The position numbers and the translations under genes are program-made. Shown here piece by piece: positions 1-6,361 of a stretch of 39,711 nucleotides of DNA (positions are counted from its first letter, which is position 1; every line of letters starts with the position of its first letter). The notes beneath the pieces were generated by a model. It saw only the letters and a program-made list of their open reading frames with translations. It ran no database searches and had not been told where the DNA came from. Location: the NCBI RefSeq assembly GCF_008369065.1, contig NZ_VDFC01000058.1:103212-142922 (forward strand). Direction: 5' to 3'. Source of the DNA: Streptomyces apricus (lineage in GTDB: Bacteria > Actinomycetota > Actinomycetes > Streptomycetales > Streptomycetaceae).

Positions 1-250
1 CCCCGTCCGGGCCCACCCGGACACCGCCGAGGAACCGCACCCGCTCGTGCTCCAGGACGGTGCGCAGCGTGCCCTGCAGCGACTTGATCTTCTCGTGGTC
101 CGGCGCCACGCCGTAGCGCACCAGGCCGTACGGGCACGGCAGCCGGTCCAGGACGTCGACCTTGACCCCGGGCACCCGTTCCTGCTCGACGAGACCCTGC
201 GCGGCGTACACCCCGCTGGGCCCCGAGCCGACGACGGCGACCTGCAGCAC
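1..250 (-). CDS. Ferredoxin-NADP+ reductase, FprA/adrenodoxin reductase type (5' part only)
   Basis: The gene runs off the left edge; only the first 83 codons are present. The N-terminus begins VLQVAVVGSGPSG, the glycine-rich FAD-binding loop (about residues 4-13), followed by YGLVRYGVAPDHEKIKS, the signature of the adrenodoxin reductase/FprA family. These FAD enzymes pass electrons between NADPH and ferredoxin in the cytoplasm, often to supply cytochromes P450. The GTG start at 250 is chosen because a GGAAGGAG ribosome site lies 7 nt upstream and the FAD loop follows at once. It is divergent from the next gene, with 170 nt between. The family call is firm; the redox partner cannot be told from here. 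Confidence 0.9.
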   Translation of the reverse strand, partial: MLQVAVVGSGPSGVYAAQGLVEQERVPGVKVDVLDRLPCPYGLVRYGVAPDHEKIKSLQGTLRTVLEHERVRFLGGVRVGPDG

Positions 251-408
251 GGCACGACTCCTTCCCCGAGGAGAACGGGGAGCTCGCTGGTGCTTCCAGC
301 ATCGCACCGCGCCGCGCGCCGGGGGAGGGGCGGGACGCGACGCTGCGCCGACGGTGTGGACGCGGACGCCGCCCGCGCGTATGTCCGCAATGGGTGTGAT
401 CGCCCGGT

Positions 409-414
409 TACGTT
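409..414 (+). promoter_or_regulatory. -10 box of a probable leaderless promoter
   Basis: TACGTT fits the TANNNT consensus and ends 6 nt before the GTG at 421, so transcription would start at the start codon. No Shine-Dalgarno sequence is visible upstream, which agrees with a leaderless message. No convincing -35 box was found. Confidence 0.45.
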
Positions 415-420
415 GCCTGC

Positions 421-948
421 GTGCTGGAAACATCCTTTCTTAATCTTTCTGATCGTGATGAGCCGGACGGGGCGGTGTCGGTGCTGCGCGCCTGGGAGGT
501 GCGCGAGAACGACACGGCCACGACCTGGTGCGACGTCCGGCTGAGCTTCACCGACGGCGCCGGTGTGCACCTGCTCGCGGCGGTGTGCGGGGACAGCGTC
601 TCCGTGGAGGACGTACGCGCCCGGCCCGCGCTCTCCCTCGACGACCTGGCGGTGCTGCCGGACTGGATCGAGGGTCCGCTCCTGGCGGCCTGCGGGGGCG
701 CCGCCGCGCCGTCGGGCGCCCTCGACGGCGCCGCCGGGCCCGTCAGGCGGCACGCGCGCCCCGCGGTGCCGCGGGGCGCCGGGAGCCGCCGCCTCGTCGC
801 GGACGCGTACCTGGCCGGTCAGCGGGCGGGGCGGGATCCGGTGCTCGCGGTGATGGCCGCGACGGGGCACAGCCGGCGGCACGCGCTGCGGTTGATCGCC
901 GGGGCGCGGGATGCGGGGCTGCTTTCGCCCCGGCGCGCGAGGCGCTGA
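421..948 (+). CDS. DUF6214-like Streptomyces protein, function unknown
   Basis: A 175-residue cytoplasmic protein with no signal peptide or membrane segment. Residues 20-90 carry the block WEVRENDTATTW...VRLSFTDGAGVHLLAAV...VSVEDVRARPALSLDDLAVL, which I recognise, with some uncertainty, as the DUF6214 family of Streptomyces. An Ala/Pro/Arg-rich linker follows, then a C-terminal segment (about 125-170) that looks like a helix-turn-helix: VADAYLAGQRAGRDPVLAVMAATGHSRRHALRLIAGARDAGLL resembles the 'acyclic' tail of many Streptomyces DNA-binding proteins. The first dozen codons (TTT CTT AAT CTT TCT GAT CGT) are unusually AT-rich for this genome, as is often seen at translation starts. The message is probably leaderless. 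A DNA-binding role is inference only. Confidence 0.7.
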   Translation: MLETSFLNLSDRDEPDGAVSVLRAWEVRENDTATTWCDVRLSFTDGAGVHLLAAVCGDSVSVEDVRARPALSLDDLAVLPDWIEGPLLAACGGAAAPSGALDGAAGPVRRHARPAVPRGAGSRRLVADAYLAGQRAGRDPVLAVMAATGHSRRHALRLIAGARDAGLLSPRRARR

Positions 949-968
949 GCGCGCGGCCCGTCGATTTT

Positions 969-1023
969 CGGGTGCGGGTGCGTCGTGGCCGGTCGCGCAG
1001 TTCCCCGCGCCCCTGACGGGGCG
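969..1023 (+). repeat. Dispersed 55-bp intergenic repeat, copy 1
   Basis: The element has two conserved ends: CGGGTGCGGGTG at 969-980 and a 30-bp block at 994-1023. Both recur with identical internal spacing at 10645-10699. The right part folds into a hairpin (1006-1025, CGCGCCCC, loop TGAC, GGGGCGCG). It sits just beyond the stop codon of the leftward DUF305 gene and beyond the end of the rightward DUF6214 gene, so it may act as a bidirectional transcription end. Confidence 0.75.
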
Positions 1024-1025
1024 CG
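1006..1025. terminator. GC-rich hairpin between convergent genes
   Basis: A perfect 8-bp stem with a 4-nt loop, lying in the 82-nt gap between two convergent genes. There is no T-tract, as is usual for Streptomyces terminators. It is part of the dispersed repeat. Confidence 0.5.
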
Positions 1026-1030
1026 TGCCG

Positions 1031-1678
1031 TCACATCTCGCGCATGCGGCTGATCTCGGTCGTCTGCTGGGCTATGACGTCGTCGGCCATCTCGCCGATC
1101 TGGATGTTGTTGCCCTGGGACAGGACGTCCGTGGCCATGGTGATCGCACCGTTGTGGTGAGTGATCATCAGCTTCAGGAAGAGCTCGTCGAACGCCGCGC
1201 CCTTCGCCGCGCGCAGCGTCTTCAGCTGCGTGTCGCTCGCCATGCCCGGCATCACGTCGTGGTGGTGGCCCTCGCTCTTCCTGTCGCCGCCGTGGTTCTT
1301 GAGCCAGGCCTCCATCGTCTTCACCTCGGGGCCCTGCGAGGCCGAGATCCGCTCGGCCAGCCGCTTGACCTGGGTCGACTTGGCCCGTTTCGGGGCGAGT
1401 TCGGTCATCTCGATGGCCTGCCGGTGATGCTCGATCATCATCCGGGCGTAGTCGAGGTCCGCCGAGTTGGGGGTGTCGTCGTCGGAGCGCTGCTCCGCGG
1501 CGTCCTTCGCCGAGAGCGTCTCGGCGGCCTCGCCCGGCTTGCCGGGCGCGATCACCGAAGGGCCCGTGGCCGGTGCGGACTTGGTGTCGTCGTCCGAACC
1601 GGTGCAGCCGCCGAGCGCGAGGACGGCGACCGTCACGGACGCCGTGATCAGACGGCGGGACATACGGCGAGCGGGCAC
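1031..1678 (-). CDS. DUF305 lipoprotein (four-helix, His-rich, possibly metal-binding)
   Basis: A 215-residue protein starting at GTG 1678, chosen because AGGAGG lies 5 nt upstream; the frame stays open further upstream but without a ribosome site. Residues 1-25 are a lipoprotein signal ending in the lipobox LALGGC, so the protein is anchored outside the membrane at Cys25. The body has the two DUF305 half-repeats, each with a paired histidine: DLDYARMMIEHHRQAIEMTELA and FDELFLKLMITHHNGAITMATDVL, plus a linker GHHHDVMPGM. DUF305 proteins are ferritin-like helical bundles, often linked to copper or other metals. It is divergent from the exported LVIVD protein, and both are outside the cytoplasmic membrane, suggesting a joint role. 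The metal function is inference. Confidence 0.9.
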   Translation of the reverse strand: MPARRMSRRLITASVTVAVLALGGCTGSDDDTKSAPATGPSVIAPGKPGEAAETLSAKDAAEQRSDDDTPNSADLDYARMMIEHHRQAIEMTELAPKRAKSTQVKRLAERISASQGPEVKTMEAWLKNHGGDRKSEGHHHDVMPGMASDTQLKTLRAAKGAAFDELFLKLMITHHNGAITMATDVLSQGNNIQIGEMADDVIAQQTTEISRMREM

Positions 1679-1783
1679 GGTGACCTCCTGTGGCACGTGA
1701 ATCGGCAGACGCCTGGTGGGTCCGGGCACCTCGTGAGTGCCGAGGACCGTCCTAGCACGCTTCGGCACGCCGTTGATCAAAAA

Positions 1784-1798
1784 CATTCATTACGAATG
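1784..1798. promoter_or_regulatory. AT-rich inverted repeat in the DUF305/LVIVD divergent region
   Basis: CATTC-ATTAC-GAATG forms a 5-5-5 palindrome within the 210-nt shared upstream region. It lies in a local AT-rich patch and could be an operator. No regulator can be assigned with confidence; the nearby TetR gene at 3379-4128 is one candidate. Confidence 0.3.
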
Positions 1799-1810
1799 CG
1801 TTGCCGCCTG

Positions 1811-1838
1811 TTGATCTGTGCATGCTGAAGACGATACT
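1811..1838 (+). promoter_or_regulatory. Housekeeping-type promoter for the LVIVD gene
   Basis: TTGATC (1811-1816), a 16-nt spacer and GATACT (1833-1838) give a good vegetative-type promoter. Transcription would begin near 1845, leaving a 5' leader of about 44 nt that contains the inverted repeat at 1854-1871. Confidence 0.5.
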
Positions 1839-1853
1839 GCGGTGGTACCTGAA

Positions 1854-1871
1854 CCGTTCGACTGCGAACGG
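1854..1871 (+). promoter_or_regulatory. Perfect inverted repeat in the leader of the LVIVD gene
   Basis: CCGTTCG-ACTG-CGAACGG is a perfect 7-4-7 inverted repeat. It starts about 9 nt after the predicted transcription start and ends 5 nt before the AAGGGAGG ribosome site, so it could be a repressor site or an RNA hairpin affecting translation. Confidence 0.5.
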
Positions 1872-1888
1872 CGACAAGGGAGGACGCA

Positions 1889-3391
1889 GTGACCCTGTTG
1901 AACAATCTCCGAACGCGGCGCAGACGTCTGGGCGTTGCCGCCACCGCGGCCGGCCTGCTGGCCGCACTGCTCACGGCGGGTCCCGCGGTCGCGACCCCCG
2001 ACCCCGGGGACACCCCGGCGACGCCGGAAAAGGTCTCCAAGGGCGTGGCCGCCGAGGCCAGGGCGGCGATCGCGGACGGCGAGATACCCGGGCAGGACGA
2101 GATCGTCCACTCGGACAACATCAAGCACCTCACGAACATCCCCAAGGACGCGCTGCCCGGCACCAACTCGGACCTCGCCTTCCAGGGCAAGTACGCGTTC
2201 GCCGGCAACTACGACGGCTTCCGCATCTTCGACATCAGCAACCCGAAGGCCCCGAAGACGGTCTCCCAGGTGCTCTGCCCGGGCTCGCAGAACGACATCA
2301 CCGTCTCCGGCGACCTGCTCTTCCTGTCCACGGACTCCTCGCGCAGCGACAACTCCTGCAGCAGCACCACGCAGCCCGCGACGGAGAAGTCCTCCTGGGA
2401 GGGCATGAAGGTCTTCGACATCAGCGACAAGAAGAACCCGAAGTACGTCGCCGCCGTCGAGACCGCCTGCGGCTCCCACACCCACACGCTGGTGCCGGAG
2501 CGCAAGAACGTCTACATCTACGTGTCCTCGTACTCGCCGAGCGCCACGTTCCCCGACTGCCAGCCGCCGCACGACGGCATCTCGGTCATCAAGGTGCCCC
2601 GCAAGGCCCCCGAGAAGGCCGCGGTCGTCAACTTCCCCGTCCTGTTCCCCGGTGAGGGACCGGACGGCGGCGGCAACCCGGGCGGACCCACCAACCCGGG
2701 CGTCTCCAAGACCACCGGCTGCCACGACATCACCGTGCTGCCCTCCAAGGACCTCGCGGCGGGCGCCTGCATGGGCGACGGCATCCTGTTCTCCATCAAG
2801 GACCCGGAGAACCCGAAGGTCATCGACCAGGTCCAGGACAACGTGAACTTCGCGTTCTGGCACTCGGCGACCTTCAACCAGAAGGCCAACAAGGTCGTCT
2901 TCACCGACGAGCTGGGCGGCGGCGGCGCGGCCACCTGCAACGAGGCCGTGGGCCCGGACCGCGGCGCGGACGGCATCTACGACATCGTCGGCAAGGGCGA
3001 CAAGCGCAAGCTCGTCTTCAAGAGCTACTACAAGATCCCGCGCCACCAGGCCGACACCGAGAACTGCGTGGCCCACAACGGCTCGCTGATCCCGGTCAAG
3101 GGCAAGGACATCATGGTCCAGGCCTGGTACCAGGGCGGCATCTCCGTCTGGGACTTCACCAACTCCTCGAAGCCCAAGGAGATCGCCTACTTCGAGCGCG
3201 GTCCGCTGAGCACCACGACCATGGTCACCGGCGGCTCCTGGTCCGCGTACTACTACAACGGCTACATCTACTCGAACGACATCGCCAAGGGCTTCGACGT
3301 CCTGAGGATCGACGACCGCCGTACGGACCCGGCGAAGAAGAACCGGCAGAGCGAGCTGAACGTCCAGACGCAGCCGGACTACTTCGACTGA
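1889..3391 (+). CDS. Exported LVIVD-repeat beta-propeller-like protein
   Basis: A 500-residue protein from GTG 1889, with AAGGGAGG upstream. Residues 1-33 form an Arg-rich Sec/Tat-like signal peptide (RTRRRRLGVAATAAGLLAALL) with likely cleavage near AVA. The mature part has repeated strands of the LVIVD type: YAFAGNYDGFRIFDISNPKAPK, MKVFDISDKKNPKYV, ILFSIKDPENPKVI, ISVWDFTNSSKPKEIA. Such repeats fold as a beta-propeller used for binding, and sometimes as an enzyme scaffold. Conserved His/Cys positions (SHTHT, GCHDITV, HSATF, HNGS) could bind metal or form disulfides. It is divergent from the DUF305 lipoprotein and overlaps the end of the convergent TetR gene by 13 nt. The exact ligand is unknown. 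Confidence 0.9.
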   Translation: MTLLNNLRTRRRRLGVAATAAGLLAALLTAGPAVATPDPGDTPATPEKVSKGVAAEARAAIADGEIPGQDEIVHSDNIKHLTNIPKDALPGTNSDLAFQGKYAFAGNYDGFRIFDISNPKAPKTVSQVLCPGSQNDITVSGDLLFLSTDSSRSDNSCSSTTQPATEKSSWEGMKVFDISDKKNPKYVAAVETACGSHTHTLVPERKNVYIYVSSYSPSATFPDCQPPHDGISVIKVPRKAPEKAAVVNFPVLFPGEGPDGGGNPGGPTNPGVSKTTGCHDITVLPSKDLAAGACMGDGILFSIKDPENPKVIDQVQDNVNFAFWHSATFNQKANKVVFTDELGGGGAATCNEAVGPDRGADGIYDIVGKGDKRKLVFKSYYKIPRHQADTENCVAHNGSLIPVKGKDIMVQAWYQGGISVWDFTNSSKPKEIAYFERGPLSTTTMVTGGSWSAYYYNGYIYSNDIAKGFDVLRIDDRRTDPAKKNRQSELNVQTQPDYFD

Positions 3392-4128
3392 CCCGCCCCG
3401 TCCGCCTCCTGGTTCCGCCCACCCCCGTGGCCGTGGTCCCGCCCGTGACCGTCCTCGTGAGGGTCGTGCGGCTCGCGGCTCCCGGGGGCGAAGAACCGTG
3501 AGAGGTCCTCGTGGTACGTCCCGCCGGGTGCTCCGGCATCCGGCGGGACGCCCCGCTCCCATTCGAGCCCGTAGCGCCGGAACAGCTCGCCGCGCAGCAC
3601 CGGCACCGGCATCGGGACCCCCGGCACCAGGGCCGCGAACACCGCGCCCATCAGCAGCGCCCGCAGCATGGGGTAGTCGGCGGCGGTGTCCGACGAGCCG
3701 TAGCGGGACATGGTGTCGCTCAGCAGCTCGGCCAGCCGGCGCTGCTCCGGACACTGCTTGAAGCCCTCACCCTGCAGGATGCCCGCCATGTGCTGGCGCA
3801 TCACCACGGGATGGTCCCGGGCCAGGCCCAGGATCGCGTCGATGGCCCGCGCCATCCGCTCCCGGCCGTCCTCGGTACGCGGCTCGCGCTCCAGCGCCTC
3901 CTCCAGCGTGCGGTGCATCAGCCGGTGCACGGCGGACTGGACGAGCAGACGCTTGCCGGGGAAGTAGTACGAGACCAGACCCCGGGCCGAGCCCGCGCGG
4001 TCCGCGATGTCGCCCAGCGTCGTGGCGTCGTAGCCCCGCTCGCTGACCAGCTCCAGCGCCGCCTGCAGGAGCCTCTCGCGGGAACGCCGCCGCAACTCTT
4101 CATTGACCGATGCGCTGCGAGGGGACAT
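3379..4128 (-). CDS. TetR-family regulator with His-rich C-terminal tail
   Basis: A 249-residue protein starting at ATG 4128, with GGAG 8 nt upstream. The N-terminal helix-turn-helix is clear (about residues 12-60): RERLLQAALELVSERGYDATTLGDIADRAGSARGLVSYYFPGKRLLVQSAV. The rest is a helical ligand-binding domain. The last 35 residues are disordered and rich in His, Asp and Gly (PHDPHEDGHGRDHGHGGG), unusual for TetR proteins and suggestive of metal binding. The 3' end overlaps the end of the convergent LVIVD gene by 13 nt. A near-perfect palindrome beside its own -10 box suggests self-repression. The target genes and inducer are unknown. Confidence 0.9.
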   Translation of the reverse strand: MSPRSASVNEELRRRSRERLLQAALELVSERGYDATTLGDIADRAGSARGLVSYYFPGKRLLVQSAVHRLMHRTLEEALEREPRTEDGRERMARAIDAILGLARDHPVVMRQHMAGILQGEGFKQCPEQRRLAELLSDTMSRYGSSDTAADYPMLRALLMGAVFAALVPGVPMPVPVLRGELFRRYGLEWERGVPPDAGAPGGTYHEDLSRFFAPGSREPHDPHEDGHGRDHGHGGGRNQEADGAGQSK

Positions 4129-4143
4129 CCTATGTACTCCTGC

Positions 4144-4168
4144 GTTGACTGGCTGCCAGCCAACTATA
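4144..4168 (-). promoter_or_regulatory. -10 box and palindromic operator of the TetR gene
   Basis: On the minus strand TATAGT (4168-4163) is an excellent -10 box. It abuts and slightly overlaps a 21-bp near-perfect palindrome at 4144-4164 with 9 of 10 pairs matching (GTTGACTGGC, centre T, GCCAGCCAAC). The predicted transcription start lies inside the palindrome, so binding there should block the gene. TetR proteins typically use sites of this size and place. Confidence 0.65.
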
Positions 4169-4323
4169 CGCAGCGCGTCCGGTCAGGCCCCCGCGGGGAC
4201 CCGTCCGGGCCGCCGTCCGTCCGGGGCGACGCGGGGGATCGTCCCGGACGGACGGAGCCGTCCTGTCGCAGGGGCGCCGCCCGTTCCCTACAGTGGGGGG
4301 AAGTGCCGAGGAGGCGTACGCGC

Positions 4324-4569
4324 ATGGACCAAGAACAGATCCTGGCCAGGATCACGGCGATGGTCGACGACGAGCGCAAGCTCCGGGACGCCCTCGCGTC
4401 CGGGGAGATCGACAGCGCGACCGAGCAGCAGCGGCTCGGACAGCTGGAGCGCGATCTGGACCAGTGCTGGGACCTGCTGCGCCAGCGGCGCGCGAAGTCC
4501 GAGTTCGGCGAGGACCCGGACGAGGCGCGGGTGCGCCCCGCCTCCCAGGTCGAGAACTACCGCAACTGA
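4324..4569 (+). CDS. DUF2630 family small protein
   Basis: An 81-residue soluble, helical, highly charged protein. The sequence MDQEQILARITAMVDDERKLRDAL...QQRLGQLERDLDQCWDLLRQRRAKSEFGEDPDEARVRPASQVENY matches the DUF2630 family of actinobacteria along its whole length; the CWDLLRQRRA motif and the terminal VExYxx are typical. Two amphipathic helices suggest a coiled-coil hairpin. ATG 4324 follows GAGGAGG with 9 nt spacing. A -10-like TACAGT lies at 4289-4294. The function of the family is unknown. Confidence 0.9.
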   Translation: MDQEQILARITAMVDDERKLRDALASGEIDSATEQQRLGQLERDLDQCWDLLRQRRAKSEFGEDPDEARVRPASQVENYRN

Positions 4570-4602
4570 CCCCTGGTCGACGGCGGCCGGCGGGGCCGCC
4601 GC

Positions 4603-5304
4603 TCAGGCCCCGCGCGCCACCAGGTCCAGCACCGGCCGCAGCCCGTCGGGCCGCTCGGCCACCGGCAGGTGCTCCACGAAGTGCACCGCGCACCCCAGGG
4701 CCGCCGCTCCGCCGTCGGCCCTCCGGTCGTCCCCGACCATCAGCGTGGCGCGCTGATCGGCCCCGAGCGCTTCGCAGGCGGCCGCGAAGAGCCGTACGTC
4801 CGGCTTCTGCACCCCGTGCTCGTACGACAGGACGTAGGCGTCGACGTACGCGTCCAGGCCGTGCGCGCGGAAGACGGGACGCAGGTCCCAGCCGATGTTG
4901 CTGACCACGCCGACGGCGGTCCCGCGCCCGCGCAGGGTGCGCAGCACCTCGCGCGCGTCGGCGTACGGGCGCCAGGCCGCCGGGCTCATGTGCCGGTCGT
5001 ACAGCGCGTCGTACAGCTCCGCGGCGGGCAGCGCCACCTGGCGGCAGACACCGGTGTACGCGGCCCGGTGCAGCTCGGCGCTCCGGTCGCGCTCGCTCCA
5101 CAGCGGGACCAGTCCGGCGGGCACCGGCACCGCGTGGGGAGCCGCGCCGGGCAGCGCGCCCACCGCCTCCAGCTCCTCCGCCACCCGGGACAACTCGTGC
5201 TCGGGCAGGGGCACTTCGGCGTCGCTCAGTACGGCGCGCAGCCAGGACTCGGCGGATTCGATGCGGAAGAGGGTCCCGGAGAAGTCGAACAGCACGGCGT
5301 CCAT
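4603..5304 (-). CDS. HAD-family hydrolase with an altered first motif
   Basis: A 233-residue cytoplasmic haloacid dehalogenase-like hydrolase. Motif I is DFSGT (Asp7 nucleophile), with Ser9 where most phosphatases of the superfamily have a second Asp acting as general acid/base. Motif II is VVSNIGWD, motif III holds the Lys of VQKPD, and motif IV is MVGDDRRAD, which binds Mg2+. The cap between motifs I and II is the helical C1 type. Ser9 may mean altered chemistry or weak phosphatase activity; related actinobacterial proteins with DxSGT exist. The start has no ribosome site, but a TACGGT -10 box ends 6 nt upstream, so the message is probably leaderless. The substrate is unknown. Confidence 0.85.
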   Translation of the reverse strand: MDAVLFDFSGTLFRIESAESWLRAVLSDAEVPLPEHELSRVAEELEAVGALPGAAPHAVPVPAGLVPLWSERDRSAELHRAAYTGVCRQVALPAAELYDALYDRHMSPAAWRPYADAREVLRTLRGRGTAVGVVSNIGWDLRPVFRAHGLDAYVDAYVLSYEHGVQKPDVRLFAAACEALGADQRATLMVGDDRRADGGAAALGCAVHFVEHLPVAERPDGLRPVLDLVARGA

Positions 5305-5310
5305 GCGGGG

Positions 5311-5316
5311 ACCGTA
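5311..5316 (-). promoter_or_regulatory. -10 box of a probable leaderless promoter (HAD gene)
   Basis: On the minus strand TACGGT ends exactly 6 nt before the ATG at 5304. No Shine-Dalgarno is present. No clear -35 was seen. Confidence 0.45.
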
Positions 5317-5356
5317 CCCACGGCCGGGCCCCGCCGATCGTCGGCCGCCCGGGCGG

Positions 5357-6145
5357 TCACCTGCCGAACAGGCCCGAGACCGCGTCCACCAGGCCGCCGA
5401 TCAGCCCCGTCGAGGCGGACTCCGACGGAGCGGGCTCCGCCGGGGTCTCCGGCTCGGGAGCCTGCGAACCCGGCTGCGTCGCGGGCTCCTCGCCCGTGTC
5501 CGGGGACCGGCTCGGCAGGCCGGCGGACGCCTCCGTGCCCCCGGAGCTCGCCGACCCTGCGTCCTCCGGTCCGGCGGTGCCCTCCGCCCCGGCGGCCGGG
5601 GCGGACGAGGACTTCGCGTCCGGCGCGCTGCCGGCGCCGCTCTTCTGCGGCCGCGGGCCGGTCATCGCCTCCGCGCCCGTGGTGGCCACGTCTTCCTGCC
5701 AGGCCGGGGGTCGTGCGGCGCTGGTCGCGGGGTTGTCGGCGGCCGGGCTGCCGGACCCGGACCGTTCCGGTTCCCCCGCCACCTCCGCACCGCGGTTCAC
5801 GTCGTCGGTGCCGAGCAGGCCGGGGATGCTGAGCCAGGGCGCGGTGGAGTCGCGGTCGGTGACCACGAGGCCCAGGGTCGCGGCCGAGCACACGCAGCCG
5901 GCCGCCACGAGCCAGCCCATCCGGCGCATCCGGCCGGCCCGCCGGCCGCTCGGGTCGACGAACACCGGCGCACCGCCCGTGTCCGCGCCCGCGAAGTCGC
6001 GCACCTGCGCGGGCTCGTCCGCTTTTGTGGGTTCGGCTGCCTGCGCGGGTTCGGCCGCCTTTGTGGGTTCGGCCGCGGCGCGGTCCAGGAGATCCGTACC
6101 GGGCTCCGGGCGTATGGGGCCGTCGTCGCCCGCCTTGCCTGCCAT
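5357..6145 (-). CDS. Single-pass membrane protein with low-complexity regions, function unknown
   Basis: A 262-residue protein starting at ATG 6145, chosen because GGAAGG lies just upstream; the frame is open further upstream but without support. The N-terminal cytoplasmic part holds an exact-length 12-residue repeat (residues 24-35 AAEPTKAAEPAQ and 36-47 AAEPTKADEPAQ), seen also in the DNA. Residues 65-75 are Arg-rich (RRAGRMRRM), followed by one membrane helix (about 77-95, WLVAAGCVCSAATLGLVV). The outer part is a long disordered Pro/Ala/Ser/Gly/Glu stretch ending in a short amphipathic segment LIGGLVDAVSGLFG. The layout suggests N-in, C-out. I do not recognise a domain, and no function can be assigned. 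Confidence 0.75.
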   Translation of the reverse strand: MAGKAGDDGPIRPEPGTDLLDRAAAEPTKAAEPAQAAEPTKADEPAQVRDFAGADTGGAPVFVDPSGRRAGRMRRMGWLVAAGCVCSAATLGLVVTDRDSTAPWLSIPGLLGTDDVNRGAEVAGEPERSGSGSPAADNPATSAARPPAWQEDVATTGAEAMTGPRPQKSGAGSAPDAKSSSAPAAGAEGTAGPEDAGSASSGGTEASAGLPSRSPDTGEEPATQPGSQAPEPETPAEPAPSESASTGLIGGLVDAVSGLFGR

Positions 6146-6361
6146 GCAACTGCCTTCCGCTTCGATCGTGTTGTACCGACGGTAGCCCGACCGGGACGCC
6201 CCTCGTACGGGCACCCCGGTCGCGCGCGCCACCGGTCTGCGCGAGTGATCCGTGGCCACGGTGCCAAACGGATTGGTCCGAAACGGAAAATTCCGAAACC
6301 GGTCCGGTGACCGTCGGGGTGCAAACAATCACCGGCCGGCCGGTCGGCCCGTCGGCGTGCG

